The notes beneath the pieces were generated by a model, which was given only the letters and a program-made list of their open reading frames with translations, was not told the origin of the DNA and made no database searches. A stretch of DNA of 64,000 bases from Alopecurus myosuroides (lineage: Eukaryota > Streptophyta > Magnoliopsida > Poales > Poaceae): assembly GCA_028641055.1 (NCBI GenBank), contig CM054057.1, positions 728,224,484 to 728,288,483 on the forward strand, given 5' to 3'. Position 1 is the stretch's first letter, and every line of letters starts with the position of its first letter. The translations under genes and the position numbers were made by a program. Positions 36,019 through 46,714 of this stretch are shown piece after piece.

Positions 36019-36584
36019 GAGAGAGAGGTTTCATTAACTAGATCCGGTTTTCACGGAAAATTTCGGCATGACCTTCCTACAAAAGGTGTAATGCGGAGCG
36101 CCGGAAATTTGCCGAAAAGGAAATGAATCAACATTTCGGCAAAACATTGGCAACTCATCCTCATGGCAACACAATAAAATGAAAAAGAGAACAAATTCTC
36201 ATCCACCGACCAATCCCACGCACCTATTAAGATGACACACAATGCAAAATATATAGACGCGATGACGATGTCGAAGATCACCGAAGAGACGACCGATAAG
36301 AGAGTGATAGATCTAGAAGTAGCTAGTCGTGCATTTGTGGTGAGATCTAGTGTCCGGTTAGTAGATCTAGTGGAGAGATTTGGAAGAGGGAAAGTGGGGT
36401 AGCATACTAGCTAAAATATATAAACAAACATGATTGGTTAAATTAGCTAAAATGGTTGAGGGGTGTGGGGGATTGAGCTAGGAGCACTAATGGCTCGAGT
36501 TTGGACTAGTGAGTGAGTGAGTGGGGTGGATAGGGGTGGTGGTGGGTGGCTGGCCGCACTTATATTGGGGACAAATATTACCCC
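36019..36584 (-). promoter_or_regulatory. Leader region of the CACTA transposase
   Basis: 36040-36155 is related to 15624-15735 before the accessory gene. The remainder is AT-rich with no gene. Confidence 0.5.
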
Positions 36585-36960
36585 AGGAGAATATGGTAAT
36601 AGATGCGCCTGCGCTAAGTGGTGCTACCCCAGGCATTTCTTTATCCCAGGCGAACATCTTTTCGGTGTGCCTGCGCTAAAGGGAGCTACCGCAGTCCACT
36701 TTTTACCCCAGCCGCTTCTATATTTATTCGCCTGTGGTATCTGTTATACCGCAGGCGAACTGGTGGGCTGTTCGCCTGCGGTAAAGGGAGCGTGCCAGGG
36801 TCGGCCGTGCTTGGCCCTGCCACACTTTACCCCAGGCGCTTCAGTTTTCTGTTCGCCTGGGGTAACAGACTTACCCCAGGCGCACAGATCTACGCTTCGC
36901 CGGCGCTAATTAACCCAGGCGCACAGGTATTCTTGTTCGCGTGTGGTAGGATATGCTGCT
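36585..36960. repeat. CACTA subterminal repeats
   Basis: Many copies of CCCCAGGCG and its complement CGCCTG(G/C)GGTA occur in both orientations, for example near 36604, 36631, 36648, 36703, 36740, 36762, 36775, 36833, 36857, 36877 and 36914. In this family such repeats near the termini bind the TnpA-type protein and bring the ends together. Confidence 0.85.
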
Positions 36961-36981
36961 ATAAGCAAATCTCTAGTAGTG
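36961..36981 (-). other. CACTA terminal inverted repeat (element start)
   Basis: Minus strand reads CACTACTAGAGATTTGC from 36981. CACTA plus adjacent subterminal repeats is the signature. The flanking TCC (36982-36984) would be one copy of the 3 bp target duplication. The break falls in a codon series of the antisense gene of element B (DEEAW on the B side). Confidence 0.88.
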
Positions 36982-39900
36982 TCCAAGCCTCCTCGTCCGC
37001 AAGATGCCGGTCTTCGATGCTGCGCGCGTTGGGAACCTGCTGCGCGAGCTGCACGTTGTGCTTCTTCAGCACCTCGATCTCTGCCTCGAGCGCCTGCTTG
37101 GTGGCTTTGGCTGAGGTCTCGGTCTCCAGGGCGCCCTCGAGAGCTGTTTTCAGCTGCACCTGCATCGCCTCGAACTCGGCGCGCTCGGCGTCGCGTTCCT
37201 TCTTGAGTGCAGCATCTCGGGCGGCCAGCTGCTGCTGCACCTCGGCGGGCATCAAGCAATGGAGGTGATCTTCCCGCAACTTCTTGTATTCTTCTGCGAG
37301 AAGGACAACACTGTTAGAAGAATAGCCAAGTAGAGGAGAAGAAACAGACAGCAGAGTAGCTGGCGACTCACCCTCCAGCTCCTTGATCTTGCTCTCGGCG
37401 GAGGCGGTGAAGACGTGGCAGTGCTCGTGCTGTTCTTTCAGTTCTTTGAATTTTCCTGCAGAGCAAACTGAATTAGAGCAAAAAGCAAAAGCGGGCGTAA
37501 ACACAAAACGCACAAACCGAATAGCTAGAAGCTAACCTTCAAGATCAGAGATTTGGAGAGCGTGGTCCAGTGCCGCCTGCGCTCGGCTTCAAGGGTCGCG
37601 ATGCGCTTCCTGGCAATGCTGTGGTTCCAGAGCAGCCGCCGGAACAGGTTAGTCCTCTTCAAGAGGCTATTCTGTGAACAAGAAGAAAAGGAGTTAGGAA
37701 ATTTTGGAAAGATTTGGCCCGAGAAGACAGCAACTCGGTTGAGTATCCGTCTACTCGGCCCGAATCTCGGGGACTGGGTAATGGCTAAGGAGAAAGAGAA
37801 AAACAGAAGAAAAGAGATACCGCAACTCAAAAGAAAGCAAGAAACACTTACAGCATAGGTCTGCTCAGCGTCCTCGGCGGCTTTGCGGAGGACGAACAGC
37901 CTTGCGGCCAGCGTGCTGGTGTTGAAGGTGATGGTCATGGGATGGCTGCTGAGATCGGCCTTGTTCCATTCGACGCGATAATGATCAACGTCGCCCAGCA
38001 TGCTGCCGTTCCACTTCTCGACGCCGTGGGCGTCACTCTCCCAAATCCTGTCTATGAAGCCTACCCGGTCCACGACCTGCATCAGCCCCTCTGATTGGAT
38101 TTCATCCTCGCCAGCTTCGCGCGAGTAGATCTCGATGGGCTTCTTGGCCTTGAGCTTGGCGTCCACTGCCTTGGCCGGGCCGTCCTTCAGAGCAGAGATC
38201 CGCTGCTCCCCTTTCGACAAGGAGATGCCGTACTTCCTGGACCCAGACAGCACATAGGCTGGCCAGCTGGCTTGGGCACTCGATCCTGCGCCTACGCCAG
38301 CAGATCCACTAGCAGCGCCAGCGGTGACTTGCGTGCTCTTCATTACCGGCTTCCCGGTGGACGCAGTAGGTGCTTTGGGCGGTGGCATCAGGCTGGCATC
38401 CTGCGCAGCATGGCGTGGCGGATTCTTGCGGGTAGCGGCAGCTTCAGGCTTGATGGTCTTCTTGCCGGTGTCCGCCCGAGAAGCGGGTGCAGGCACTTGG
38501 CGCTCAGCGGACGGAGACGCTTGGCGTGAGGTTGGTGGAGGCATAAGCTCGGATGCAGTCTTGGTCGCTTTCTTCTTCGGGGAGGGCTTGGAGCAGTTGG
38601 TGGTGAGGCCTGCTGGGTAGGCGGCCGGCTACCCTGCGCAGAGTCCGGCTGCGCTTGGTTTTGGAGCACGGGCTCCACCACCGTCTTCTCAACCCGCTGC
38701 TCGGCAGCGGGATCAGGTCCGGCGTCGTCTTTTTCTTCTACCCGCGGCGTGGCCGCGGGGTCTTCATGAGCTGCAGCGCGTTCTTCCCGCTGCTCGGTGT
38801 GGTCCTCCGGCCGCTCAAGGGCGGCGCGGTCCTGGTTCTCGGGGCTTTGATCATTATTCTCCCCAGCTGAGGCAGCTGGGGGAGAAGGAGGTGTCTCATC
38901 GTGAGCAGCATCCTGCGCGCTCTGGTCCGCGTAGGACTGCTGCTCCAAGTTCTCGTCGTCTTGGTCACCCGCGCCAGTGTTCTCGGCGCCGGTGTCCTCT
39001 TCTTCCATCTTTACAGGAGAGGGCGCACGCGCCCTATCCTGCTGCACGGACTCGTCCTCCTCCTCGGAGAGATCGACGAGTTTCTCAATGTCGATGACGG
39101 ATTTCCTCTTGCCGGTGCGAGTGGGGGCAGCGGCTGCATCAGCATCCAGGGGATCACTGGAAGAAGGAAGGAAATCAGAAAGAAAAACAGAGAAACAGAA
39201 TAGCGAGAGGCAGAAGCTAAGTATAATTCAAATGGAACAACTTACCCTTTGCGGGTGGGGAGTCGCCTTCTGGCAGTGGTGGTCTTCTTCTTCTTCTCGG
39301 TCTTCTCGGTTTTCTTGGCCTTCTTGGCAGCGGGTTCTTGGGCACCACTGCCCGTCCTCTTCCGAGTTGTGGGAGCAGCCACAGAGAGAGGCTGGACGTC
39401 GATGGGATCCTCGGCCTCCTCGTCATCCTCATGCTCAAGATCCTCTGCAGAATAAAAGAGGAAAAGATATTGAGAAGCAGAAAAGGAATTATTATTGTGC
39501 TACTCGCGGTCAGAGAGGCCAACTGGGTCACCTTCGTCATCCTCGGACCAGTCGCGGATAGAAGCATCTACTTGGTGCTTACCATTCTGGATGGCATGAG
39601 GGATGAAGAGGGTATCCTGAGTGTCGTAGGCGGTCTCGTCATCCTCTTCCCGGTCACTGTCCCAGTTGTCCTCGAGGACCTCCTCATCTTCCTCAGCCTG
39701 GCGATCGAGGTGCTGGAAAGACAAACAGATGGCACAAATAAGTTGAGTTCTGAACTAAGAGATCCTACCCGGTGTGGCATGCAAACACAAAGCATATAAG
39801 CCTAAGGAGTTCTACCCGGTGTGGCATGCAAACACAAAGCATATAAGCCTAAGGAGTTCTACCCGGTGAAGCATGCAAACATAAAGCATATAAGGCTAAG

Positions 39901-40978
39901 GAATTCTACCCGGAAAGACATACAAACATAAAGCATATTCGTTTCAGTTATTCTACTCGGGACATCATGCAAACACAAAGCATATTCAGCTAAGGTTTTC
40001 TACTCGACAGGGCATGCAAACACAAAGCATATGAAGCCTACCAGAGTATCTAAGGTGTTCTACTCGGTATCATAGTGCAGAGATAAAGCACAGAAGACTG
40101 ACCAGGTGCGGCTATACGGCACAAAGCCGTACTGCCAGGTGTCGGAGAGGGACGTCTGCGCGATGGATCTCGCCCAGATGGCGACGTCTGCGGTGCTCAA
40201 CTTGAAGGTGGTGGTCCTCGTGCAGTCCCGAGGCCCTCCCATGTAGCACCCGGCGCGAGATCCAGCACGCGAGGGGATCATCGCGGCGGAATCCCTCTTC
40301 CTTCAACTCGGCGAGGCGCGACTCGAGTTGAACATGGTCTTCGATCTTGTTCTTCGGGTTGTAGCCCTAGTTCTGCTGGGTTGGCCTCGCGTTCTTCCAC
40401 CTAGGGAGCCCTATCTGGTCCTGGATAGGCTTCCCTTCTTCGGTGGGGACGTTCTTGACGTAGAGGAAGGAGCGCTGCCACTTGCGCACCGTCTCCAACA
40501 CCTTGACGCGCGGGTGGCTACCCGTGGAGCGCTGCAGCATCATGGCGCTCCCCGTCATCGTCATCGCGCGGGCGCTCTCTGTGTTTCCCGGGTTGGGGAT
40601 GCTCTGCTTCCGGAAGAAGAAGTAGCGCGCCCAACTGTGAATAGTTGGGTACACGCCGAGAAACGCCTCGCAGACCACCGCGTGGAAGGCGAGCATCACC
40701 ATGGCGTTGGGGGGGAGATGGTGCGGCTGCAACCCGAAGTTGGAGAGGAATTCCTTGAAGAAGTCGGAGACGGGAAGGCCGAATCCACGCTTGAAGTGCG
40801 CGAGGAAGACGACGAACTCGTCCTTCTGCGGCGTGGGGACGATCTCGTTGCCCGGCTGCCTACACTGCACGCCGGGAGGGACACGGCGGGTATTGACTAG
40901 CCATTGGCAGTCCTCCGCCGTGACATCGGAGCCCTCCCATCCGGCGCGGGCGGCAGCGTCATCCTCTCCGCGATCCAT
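36982..40978 (-). pseudogene. Antisense gene of element B, 5' exons, cut by CACTA
   Basis: The start MDRGEDDAAARAGWEGSDV at 40978 and the part with FVVFLAHFKRGFGLPVSDFF and HHLPPNAMV match the element A antisense gene and the PF04195-type domain. Further pieces follow at 40281-40060, 39724-39500, 39567-39217, 39047-37525 and 37513-36982, including Lys/Ala-rich and coiled-coil regions equivalent to those of A. A TAG at 40367-40369 and frame changes near 40300 and 38560 break it. It stops at the CACTA terminus within the coiled-coil exon. Confidence 0.78.
39765..40095 (+). repeat. 47 bp tandem repeat, about 7 copies
   Basis: Units of GTTCTACCCGG...GGCATGCAAACACAAAGCATAT recur at 39762, 39809, 39856, 39903, 39950, 39997 and about 40057, the last two being altered. 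They lie in an intron of the antisense gene. Element A has two or three related copies in the matching intron. Confidence 0.88.
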
Positions 40979-41690
40979 GGAAGCGAGAAGATTGGTGGGA
41001 GATTGGAGTTTGGATTGGATGAGTTTCTCTCGGGATCTTTCCGGCGGCGCGTGGAGCAGCGGCGCAGCAAGTGGTTGCGTAGGCGGAGCGCTCGGCGGCG
41101 GCGGAGAAACGAAGAGGCAGGGGATTGAAGTGAGCAGGAAAGAGAAGAAGAGGGAATCGAGGGGGTATTTATCTCTCCCCTCGAGTTGCCGTTACCAGCG
41201 GAGTTAGTGGGATCAATCCTGCAGAGAGACTGTGCGGCGTGGGAAGCGAACCGGTTAGAAACGCACACAACGCATATTGCGCGCGTAACGGGCGCAGTTA
41301 ATCCCACGTCGAGATCGTGGGCGATTTACCGTGGTTGAAGTGACATAACGTGCTGGTGGGCCCTGGTCGCAGTTACTGGCGCGTGGCTTGCCGTACCCCA
41401 GGCACCGAGGCGTCGGAGTGACAGGGGTGTGACACGTGCCCCGTCGCGACACGGAGAGGTGGATTCGCACCGATTAAGCGAGATTGTGTTTCGAAGAATT
41501 TCGCTAAGTCATTTTACTCGGCATCAGAGAAGAGAAATGGTGCTACTCGGAGAAGAAGAGATTCAAGCCAAGGATAAAGGGCTACTTGGAGGTGCTACTC
41601 GGCATCTTACAGTTCGAAGACAGGATTTGTTCTTAAGCTGGAAGGGCCCAGTGAACAAGTTCGCAGGACTCTACCAGCTTCGGGGACTAA
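40979..41690 (+). other. Antisense promoter side and polypurine region of element B
   Basis: No plus-strand gene is seen. It matches 30892-31586 of A in layout. CCAGCTTCGGGGACTAA (41674-41690) precedes the LTR as the polypurine tract. Confidence 0.6.
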
Positions 41691-42576
41691 TGTCGGGGGG
41701 TTACCCCCGAGTAGTGGTAAGGCAAGTGCTAAAGGCTAGACCAGAAGAGCAGTTTTGACCAAGTTGGCTGGCTACCCAGTACCCGCTACCCGGTGGACAG
41801 CTATTCGGCCGTACCTACCAATGGCTAGGAGGAAGAATCAAAAAAGTTATATCCTTCCGAGTAGAGGAAGTGGTCCGAGTAGAGGGAGTGGATTCCTACT
41901 CGGACCAGAAGTCAATGGTGCCGTTCTGACAAAGGATCCCGCGTATCCTGCGTCCGTACGGCGTGCGGTTCAACTTACGGAGTGCGTGATTATCCGCACC
42001 ACGGCGTGGCTACAGTGCGGTAGGCGCCTGTCTAGTCCTGTCACTGACAGAGGGGACAGGATAGGGCTAGGGGCCTACCCTATCTCACTGACAAGGGTGG
42101 ACAGGTCCCATCTCCGAACGGCGCAACGACTTACGGGGCGAGTGTCAGCGGGAACCCGGAGGCGTGTGCGGTTCTGCAGGGCTCCTATCACATCCCGTTG
42201 TACTTTATGCTTGTTTTCTATTCGGCTGGGCACCAGTATATAAGGTGTCCCGCCTCCTCCTGTGGGAGGTTCGCTGCGTTGGCTAAGACATTGAGCATTG
42301 GCTTCACGTAGAAAGAACTAGAGAGAAGAGTTGCTACTCGGCTGAAGGCCTGATTGTACTGTGGCTACTCGGTAATACACATATAAAGAGAGAGGCAGGA
42401 GTAGGGGTGTTACCTCCACACGAGGGCCCTGAACCTGGGTAAGATCTTGGTGTTTGCATTGTTTGTGATCTACCACACGCGGCTACTCGCCATGTGATCC
42501 CTCCCCGAGCACCTCCAGCGTCCATCGACCCCAACTTTAGCCATCCCATGGCATCTGCCGTGATACCACCACGACA
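41691..42576 (+). repeat. 3' LTR of element B
   Basis: It is 886 bp, TGTCGGGGGG to ACCACGACA, with a TATA box at 42237-42244. The following GAATC (42577-42581) should be the target duplication; its partner is outside the window. Confidence 0.9.
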
Positions 42577-43580
42577 GAATCGACATGTGTTTTGACGCTC
42601 CCTGCATCTAGCACCTCTTTTTGAAGCTTGACTGTCCTCGGTTGCGACTTCGTCTTGTGCACTTTCTCCTTGCGCACAATCAACACAACGTCAGACTGGA
42701 CCATCTCATCTGTCATCGGCTTCAATGTCCTTTGTTTTCCATCATGCACAAATGAATATGTGTTTGATCTCCCGGCATGCATAACGTTGCGATCATACTG
42801 CCATGGACGCCCAAGTAGCAGTGCACACACCTCCAATGGCAACACATCGCACTCCACATCGTCAACATACTCACCAACTCTAAATGGCACTCGCACTTTA
42901 TGTGTAACCTTGAGCGTACCACAACTATTCAGCCACTCGAGATGCTTAATTAGGTTCGGAAATACGCCATATGGACAACCTAACGAAGCCACAATCGCCT
43001 TGCTTATGCCATTGGTACAACTACCTCCATCGATCATCAGCTTGCACGCCTTTCCCTTAATTATGCATTGCGTATGAAATAAATTCCAACGCTGTCCTTT
43101 GTCAACTGTCATGCAAGCATCACTATGTACTCGCTTGAGTTGCACGTTCAGCCCACTCAATGGTACAACCTCATCCACCACATCCTTAGCAACATCGGCC
43201 TTCATCTCCTCAGAAGGAGCCATGGTTGTCGCGGCTTTGTTGACAACAACCTTCGAAACAAACATTGTATTTTCGAAAACTTTCCGCTCAGCTCGATTAG
43301 GCTCATTTTGCAGAATAGGCTGTGTCGAACCGATCTTCCCAACACGATCAGAATTAGCCATAGAAGAACTTTGTCGTCTCGGCATAAAACCTCGTTGCAG
43401 TGGCTGCACGGCAGACAAATCACTTATGTCAGTCTGCAAATCACTTATGACATTCTGTCGCATAGGTCGCGAGGAATTCTCCTCAGGAAAATCATCTATT
43501 TTACGCTCAAATGTGAGAAAGCCATGTGACGTTACGGTCGCCTGATAGCAGGGCTTGTAGCCGTCAAGATAGATGTACAT
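42577..43580 (-). pseudogene. Gag/protease region of element C, truncated
   Basis: The frame is open from 43580 to the junction. The C-terminal two thirds is a retropepsin region: RWNLFHTQCIIKGKACKLMI, then active site IDGGSCTNGIS, LEWLNSCGTLKVTHKVRVPF, and ECDVLPLEVCALLLGRPWQY with the LLGRPWQYDR hallmark. The first 90 residues do not resemble a capsid domain, and there is only about 1 kb between primer site and protease, so most of gag seems lost. The last codons before 42537 belong to the LTR of B and not to this gene. Confidence 0.8.
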
Positions 43581-43732
43581 CCTCGCTTAGGCAAAGAAGA
43601 CTGAACTGAAATAACGATCCACAGACAGAAATAATAGGAGTATATTGACGTGCGAGAGCAGACCACGTCTGAGGTCGCGCGACATGCCGAGCTGTGGCGC
43701 CCCTCTATCGAGAGCAGCAGCAGTCTCACGTA

Positions 43733-44005
43733 GGCCGGTCACAATGGGCAGTAACTAAGTAGTAACATCAATGTCACGTAGGCAAAAAATCTAAGGTGTC
43801 AAGTATTTAATGAGAAGAGAGATGTCTGTGGTAACTTAGCTAGTTACCGTAATATCACACCTCCCAATACAACATGAGTCTACAAGCTAATAAATACACA
43901 TTTGCATGACATCACTTTTATGTTACTACCCATTGTGGAGATAGTAACCTAGTCTAGAAAAATGTGTATGTTACTACTCTATGTTACTCCCCATTGTGAC
44001 TACCC
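43733..44005. mobile_element. MITE with GTCACAATGGG terminal repeats
   Basis: GTCACAATGGGCAGTAAC (43738-43755) and the complement of GTTACTCCCCATTGTGAC (43983-44000) are terminal inverted repeats about 260 bp apart, with further matching GTAGTAACA inside. No coding capacity. Exact ends and target duplication are unclear. It lies in the leader of element C. Confidence 0.7.
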
Positions 44006-44523
44006 GTACAAAACTACAATCTTGGGACTTGGGTTGATGCCGCCACTCACTGTGTTACCAAGGAAAAGGAAATACTATGCACGTACCAAATCAAATGTTT
44101 CACGATCCCACCAAACAAATTGGCACAGACTCCAATCTGCACTTTTCTTATTTTTACTCTTTCTTTTCCACGAACCTACCAAAACCAGTCCAATCTGATA
44201 CCTTTCTGCTTTGTTTCTTTTTATTTTCCTTCTACTTCCTTAGGTGGCTGCAAGCCAAATTTCGCAAGAAATCCATCTGCTAACTTTTGTTTCTTTTGGT
44301 TCTTGCGTGTACTCGGCGGTTAGGATTCCGATCTGTACGAGAAGCAAGAAACGGAAAAACAATGGAACGCCTTGGATGGCCGGATGCCGCCAGCAATTTC
44401 TCGGTCCTCCTTGAATTTCTGCCACCAAACCAACTTCCGGCTCGACTGGAATTCTTTAACAGATCAACTATTCAACGGAGTAGCGGACTGATCGACAAAA
44501 ACTCACCGCGAGCAACCCAGAAA
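44006..44523 (-). other. Leader of element C
   Basis: This non-coding stretch lies between the primer site and the MITE. Nothing coding is convincing. Confidence 0.45.
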
Positions 44524-44533
44524 TCTGATACCA
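44524..44533 (-). other. Primer binding site of element C
   Basis: Minus strand reads TGGTATCAGA, complementary to initiator tRNA-Met. It sits 17 bases inside the inferred LTR end, a larger gap than usual. Confidence 0.65.
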
Positions 44534-44550
44534 CCCGATATGGATCAACC

Positions 44551-45033
44551 TGATGATCCGTAGAATTTGCCCGATCTTTCACAGCAAGTCAACGAGATAA
44601 ATAATTCTTTCAATCACACGATGAACGCGACTTGAAGAACGGGGACAAATCCAGTAAGCAACGGGGCGATGATCACCACGCCTCAAACCACGGTACGAGA
44701 ACTCTTGATGCACACAAGAATTTTCACGCAACTTTATTGAAACTGGTAACACGGCGGCGTCGTCCCCAGAGGGATGCTTCACCTGATTCGTAGCCTGGTG
44801 TCTAAACTCTCAAAACTCTGAACCCCCAACCCTAGCTAGTGGCTCCTTTATATAAGAGGCCAATCCCTAGTCGTTTGGGCATGCCCAAACCAACTCCTAA
44901 CTTAACTGGACTCAAACTGGATATAAACCGGCCCATCTAGAAAGGCTCGGCCAACACATGCGGCTTGCAGGCCTTAGACATTATACATCGTAATTTATTG
45001 TCCTAGCGTTCTAACCAGTAGATGCCCGCATCA
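44551..45033 (-). repeat. LTR of element C
   Basis: On minus the sequence starts TGATGCGGGCATC and ends GGATCATCA, with a TATATAA box (plus 44848-44854) and a downstream CAATAAAG-like signal (plus 44730-44738). No second copy is in the window, so the ends rest on the TGATG...CATCA symmetry and the nearby primer site. Confidence 0.6.
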
Positions 45034-46243
45034 TTTGGTAACAAGACTGTACACCTTGTTAACAAATCACTTTTCTATACTCCAACAATTGAGTGTCATA
45101 CACAAACAAATAGAAGGTTGAATAACCTAACGCATCTCAGCCATTTGGATATGAAAATTAATTTGGGGGCAAGCCTTGCAAACTTGTTCACAGTTTCTTC
45201 TTATATGCATAGGGCAACTGATGTAATAAAGTACACTTACACTCCTTTATAATCATCATAATCATCTAAGAGAATTTTTTGCTTGGAGTAACTGGTTGTT
45301 TTTACCACAAGGGTGAGACAGTTGTGGTTGGAATCCAAAGAATGTTCAACCATCCAGTGTATCATTAGACAACATTAGAATCTAGAACCTCTAATCCCTG
45401 TCAAGTTCATCAAAGATAAGGGCCACCTAATAATCTCTTTAATGGAAACAATTATAAAGGTCGTTCTTCCTCTGTTCCCCCTCGACGACTGTCGTCTCTA
45501 ACCCGATCGGCGAAACCCAACTACAATTCTGGAAAACCTAACATGCTCTAGCGGCGCTTTAGTCCTCTGTTGGCCGGCCTCCACTAAACTGCTTACCACT
45601 CCTCGATTCCTCTAAAAAGTACCTACATGTATTCTCGAAAGAGTACAATCTATATGTTATAGTCATTTAATCGATCGGGCAATTCGTCATAGGTTGAAGG
45701 CATTATTTTCATCCCTAAAATCTTGAATTAACATGTACCAAGGTGAATTCATGTTCATCAATATTTTTTTCCTTTTTTCAACAATTACTCAATTAGCTAT
45801 TTATGTTTGTGTCAGTATAAATATACTTATAATAAGGTCTATTATTTTCGCAATCTAGAAGAAAATTTTGCGTGCAATTAGTTAGCACCACCCTTTCTCC
45901 ATTTTCGGTTTCGTCGATAGTGGTTGTAGGACAAAATATATGGGGTTGCCCGGTCAGTATCGGCGGACACTTCGTGAAGGCCAAATACAGGGTTTTCAGT
46001 TGGACACGTTAAAAGAAAAACAGGTGAGGCACATGCAACTATAGCTCGAGAGCTCTGTATGTGTGCACTCACGTGGGCACACCAGCTTGATAAAAAAAAA
46101 ACAGGGAACGATGTCGTACTATCTATCTATCCGAACCGGCTCTTCTCCGGGTGACCGTGGGCACGGTTGAAACCGACCGCGCACTCTCCCCTCGCACCTG
46201 TTCCCTTTTCTGGCCTAGCAGACTTTTCCCTTTCTAGTAAGTA
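45034..46243. other. Intergenic sequence, nothing recognised
   Basis: Short AT-rich sequence without domain-like reading frames or clear repeats. Confidence 0.5.
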
Positions 46244-46275
46244 CTAGTAGGCATGGCGCGGCCACACGCCGCGCC
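46244..46275 (-). mobile_element. Helitron 3' end, minus strand
   Basis: On minus, GGCGCGGC-GTGTG-GCCGCGCC forms an 8 bp stem (46275-46255), followed by ATGCCTACTAG and then T. Hairpin plus CTAG|T is the Helitron 3' signature. The element body would extend to the right; its 5' end is uncertain (see the repeats near 56451 and 58029). Confidence 0.65.
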
Positions 46276-46714
46276 TGTGACATTGTGCCCGTAAAATATT
46301 TATCTGGGATAGTAAGTAAAAATTTAAGATTACTGATTTAGTTTTTTTTATGTTTTATTAATATATCTACATATATGTTTTTAGTCTTTACATGGATACA
46401 CATTTATCCCTATATGCCCGTTTGTGTGTGGGTGCTGCAGATACTGTTTGTAGGGTCCAATTGTGGGAGGCTTGAACCGAATCGATAAGAAAGGCCACCG
46501 CGACTTGCGCGACACAGATGAGAAGTAAATGCACCACCATATGATTTCGCTGGCTCGCAGCATCCAACGGACCTAAGTGAAACCAGTAGAACAGATTGGC
46601 TATACACGTGGACAGCAAGGGACGCTCGCGAGGGATGTCGGAGGAGCCAGATATGAGTAATTGACCTTTGCAGTCTGAGGTGTACACCGCAGCCGGCTAG
46701 GCGGCTAACCGTAA
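46276..46714. other. Sequence between Helitron ends
   Basis: No gene recognised. A minus frame (46793-46410) is open for 127 codons but shows no known domain. Confidence 0.4.

Larger units (their letters stand above)
11992..36981 (-). mobile_element. CACTA (En/Spm) DNA transposon, split by two retrotransposons
   Basis: Read on minus, the element starts with CACTACTAGAGATTTGC at 36981, followed by subterminal repeats (36960-36585), a decayed transposase gene (36018-32522), and after removal of Gypsy element A (17366-32480) a second cluster of repeats, a long hairpin and an accessory gene (15611-11992). The AGCAT duplication either side of A shows that 17360 and 32486 were adjacent, so one CACTA is the simplest reading. 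Its other end lies left of the window beyond the LARD. The duplicated block near 16600-17130 leaves open two merged elements, but I find no second CACTA terminus there. Confidence 0.8.
36982..42576 (+). mobile_element. Gypsy (Tat-type) retrotransposon B, 3' part
   Basis: It carries an antisense gene and a 3' LTR, both closely related to those of element A, in the same order and orientation. The rest (LTR, gag, pol) must lie left of the window beyond the nested insertions. Its LTR shares the ends TGTCGGGGGG and ACCACGACA with A but differs clearly in the middle, so it is a different subfamily. Confidence 0.9.
42577..45033 (-). mobile_element. Gypsy retrotransposon C, 5' part, minus strand
   Basis: Read on minus it begins with an LTR (45033-44551), a primer site, a leader with a MITE, then a protease-region reading frame running to the insertion point of element B at 42577. 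The rest of pol lies left of the window. The protease sequence resembles chromoviruses of the CRM type, but I cannot confirm the clade. Confidence 0.75.

Noticed and set aside
42537..42576. Last codons of the element C protease-region frame
   Set aside because: These bases belong to the LTR of element B, so the frame past the junction is accidental.
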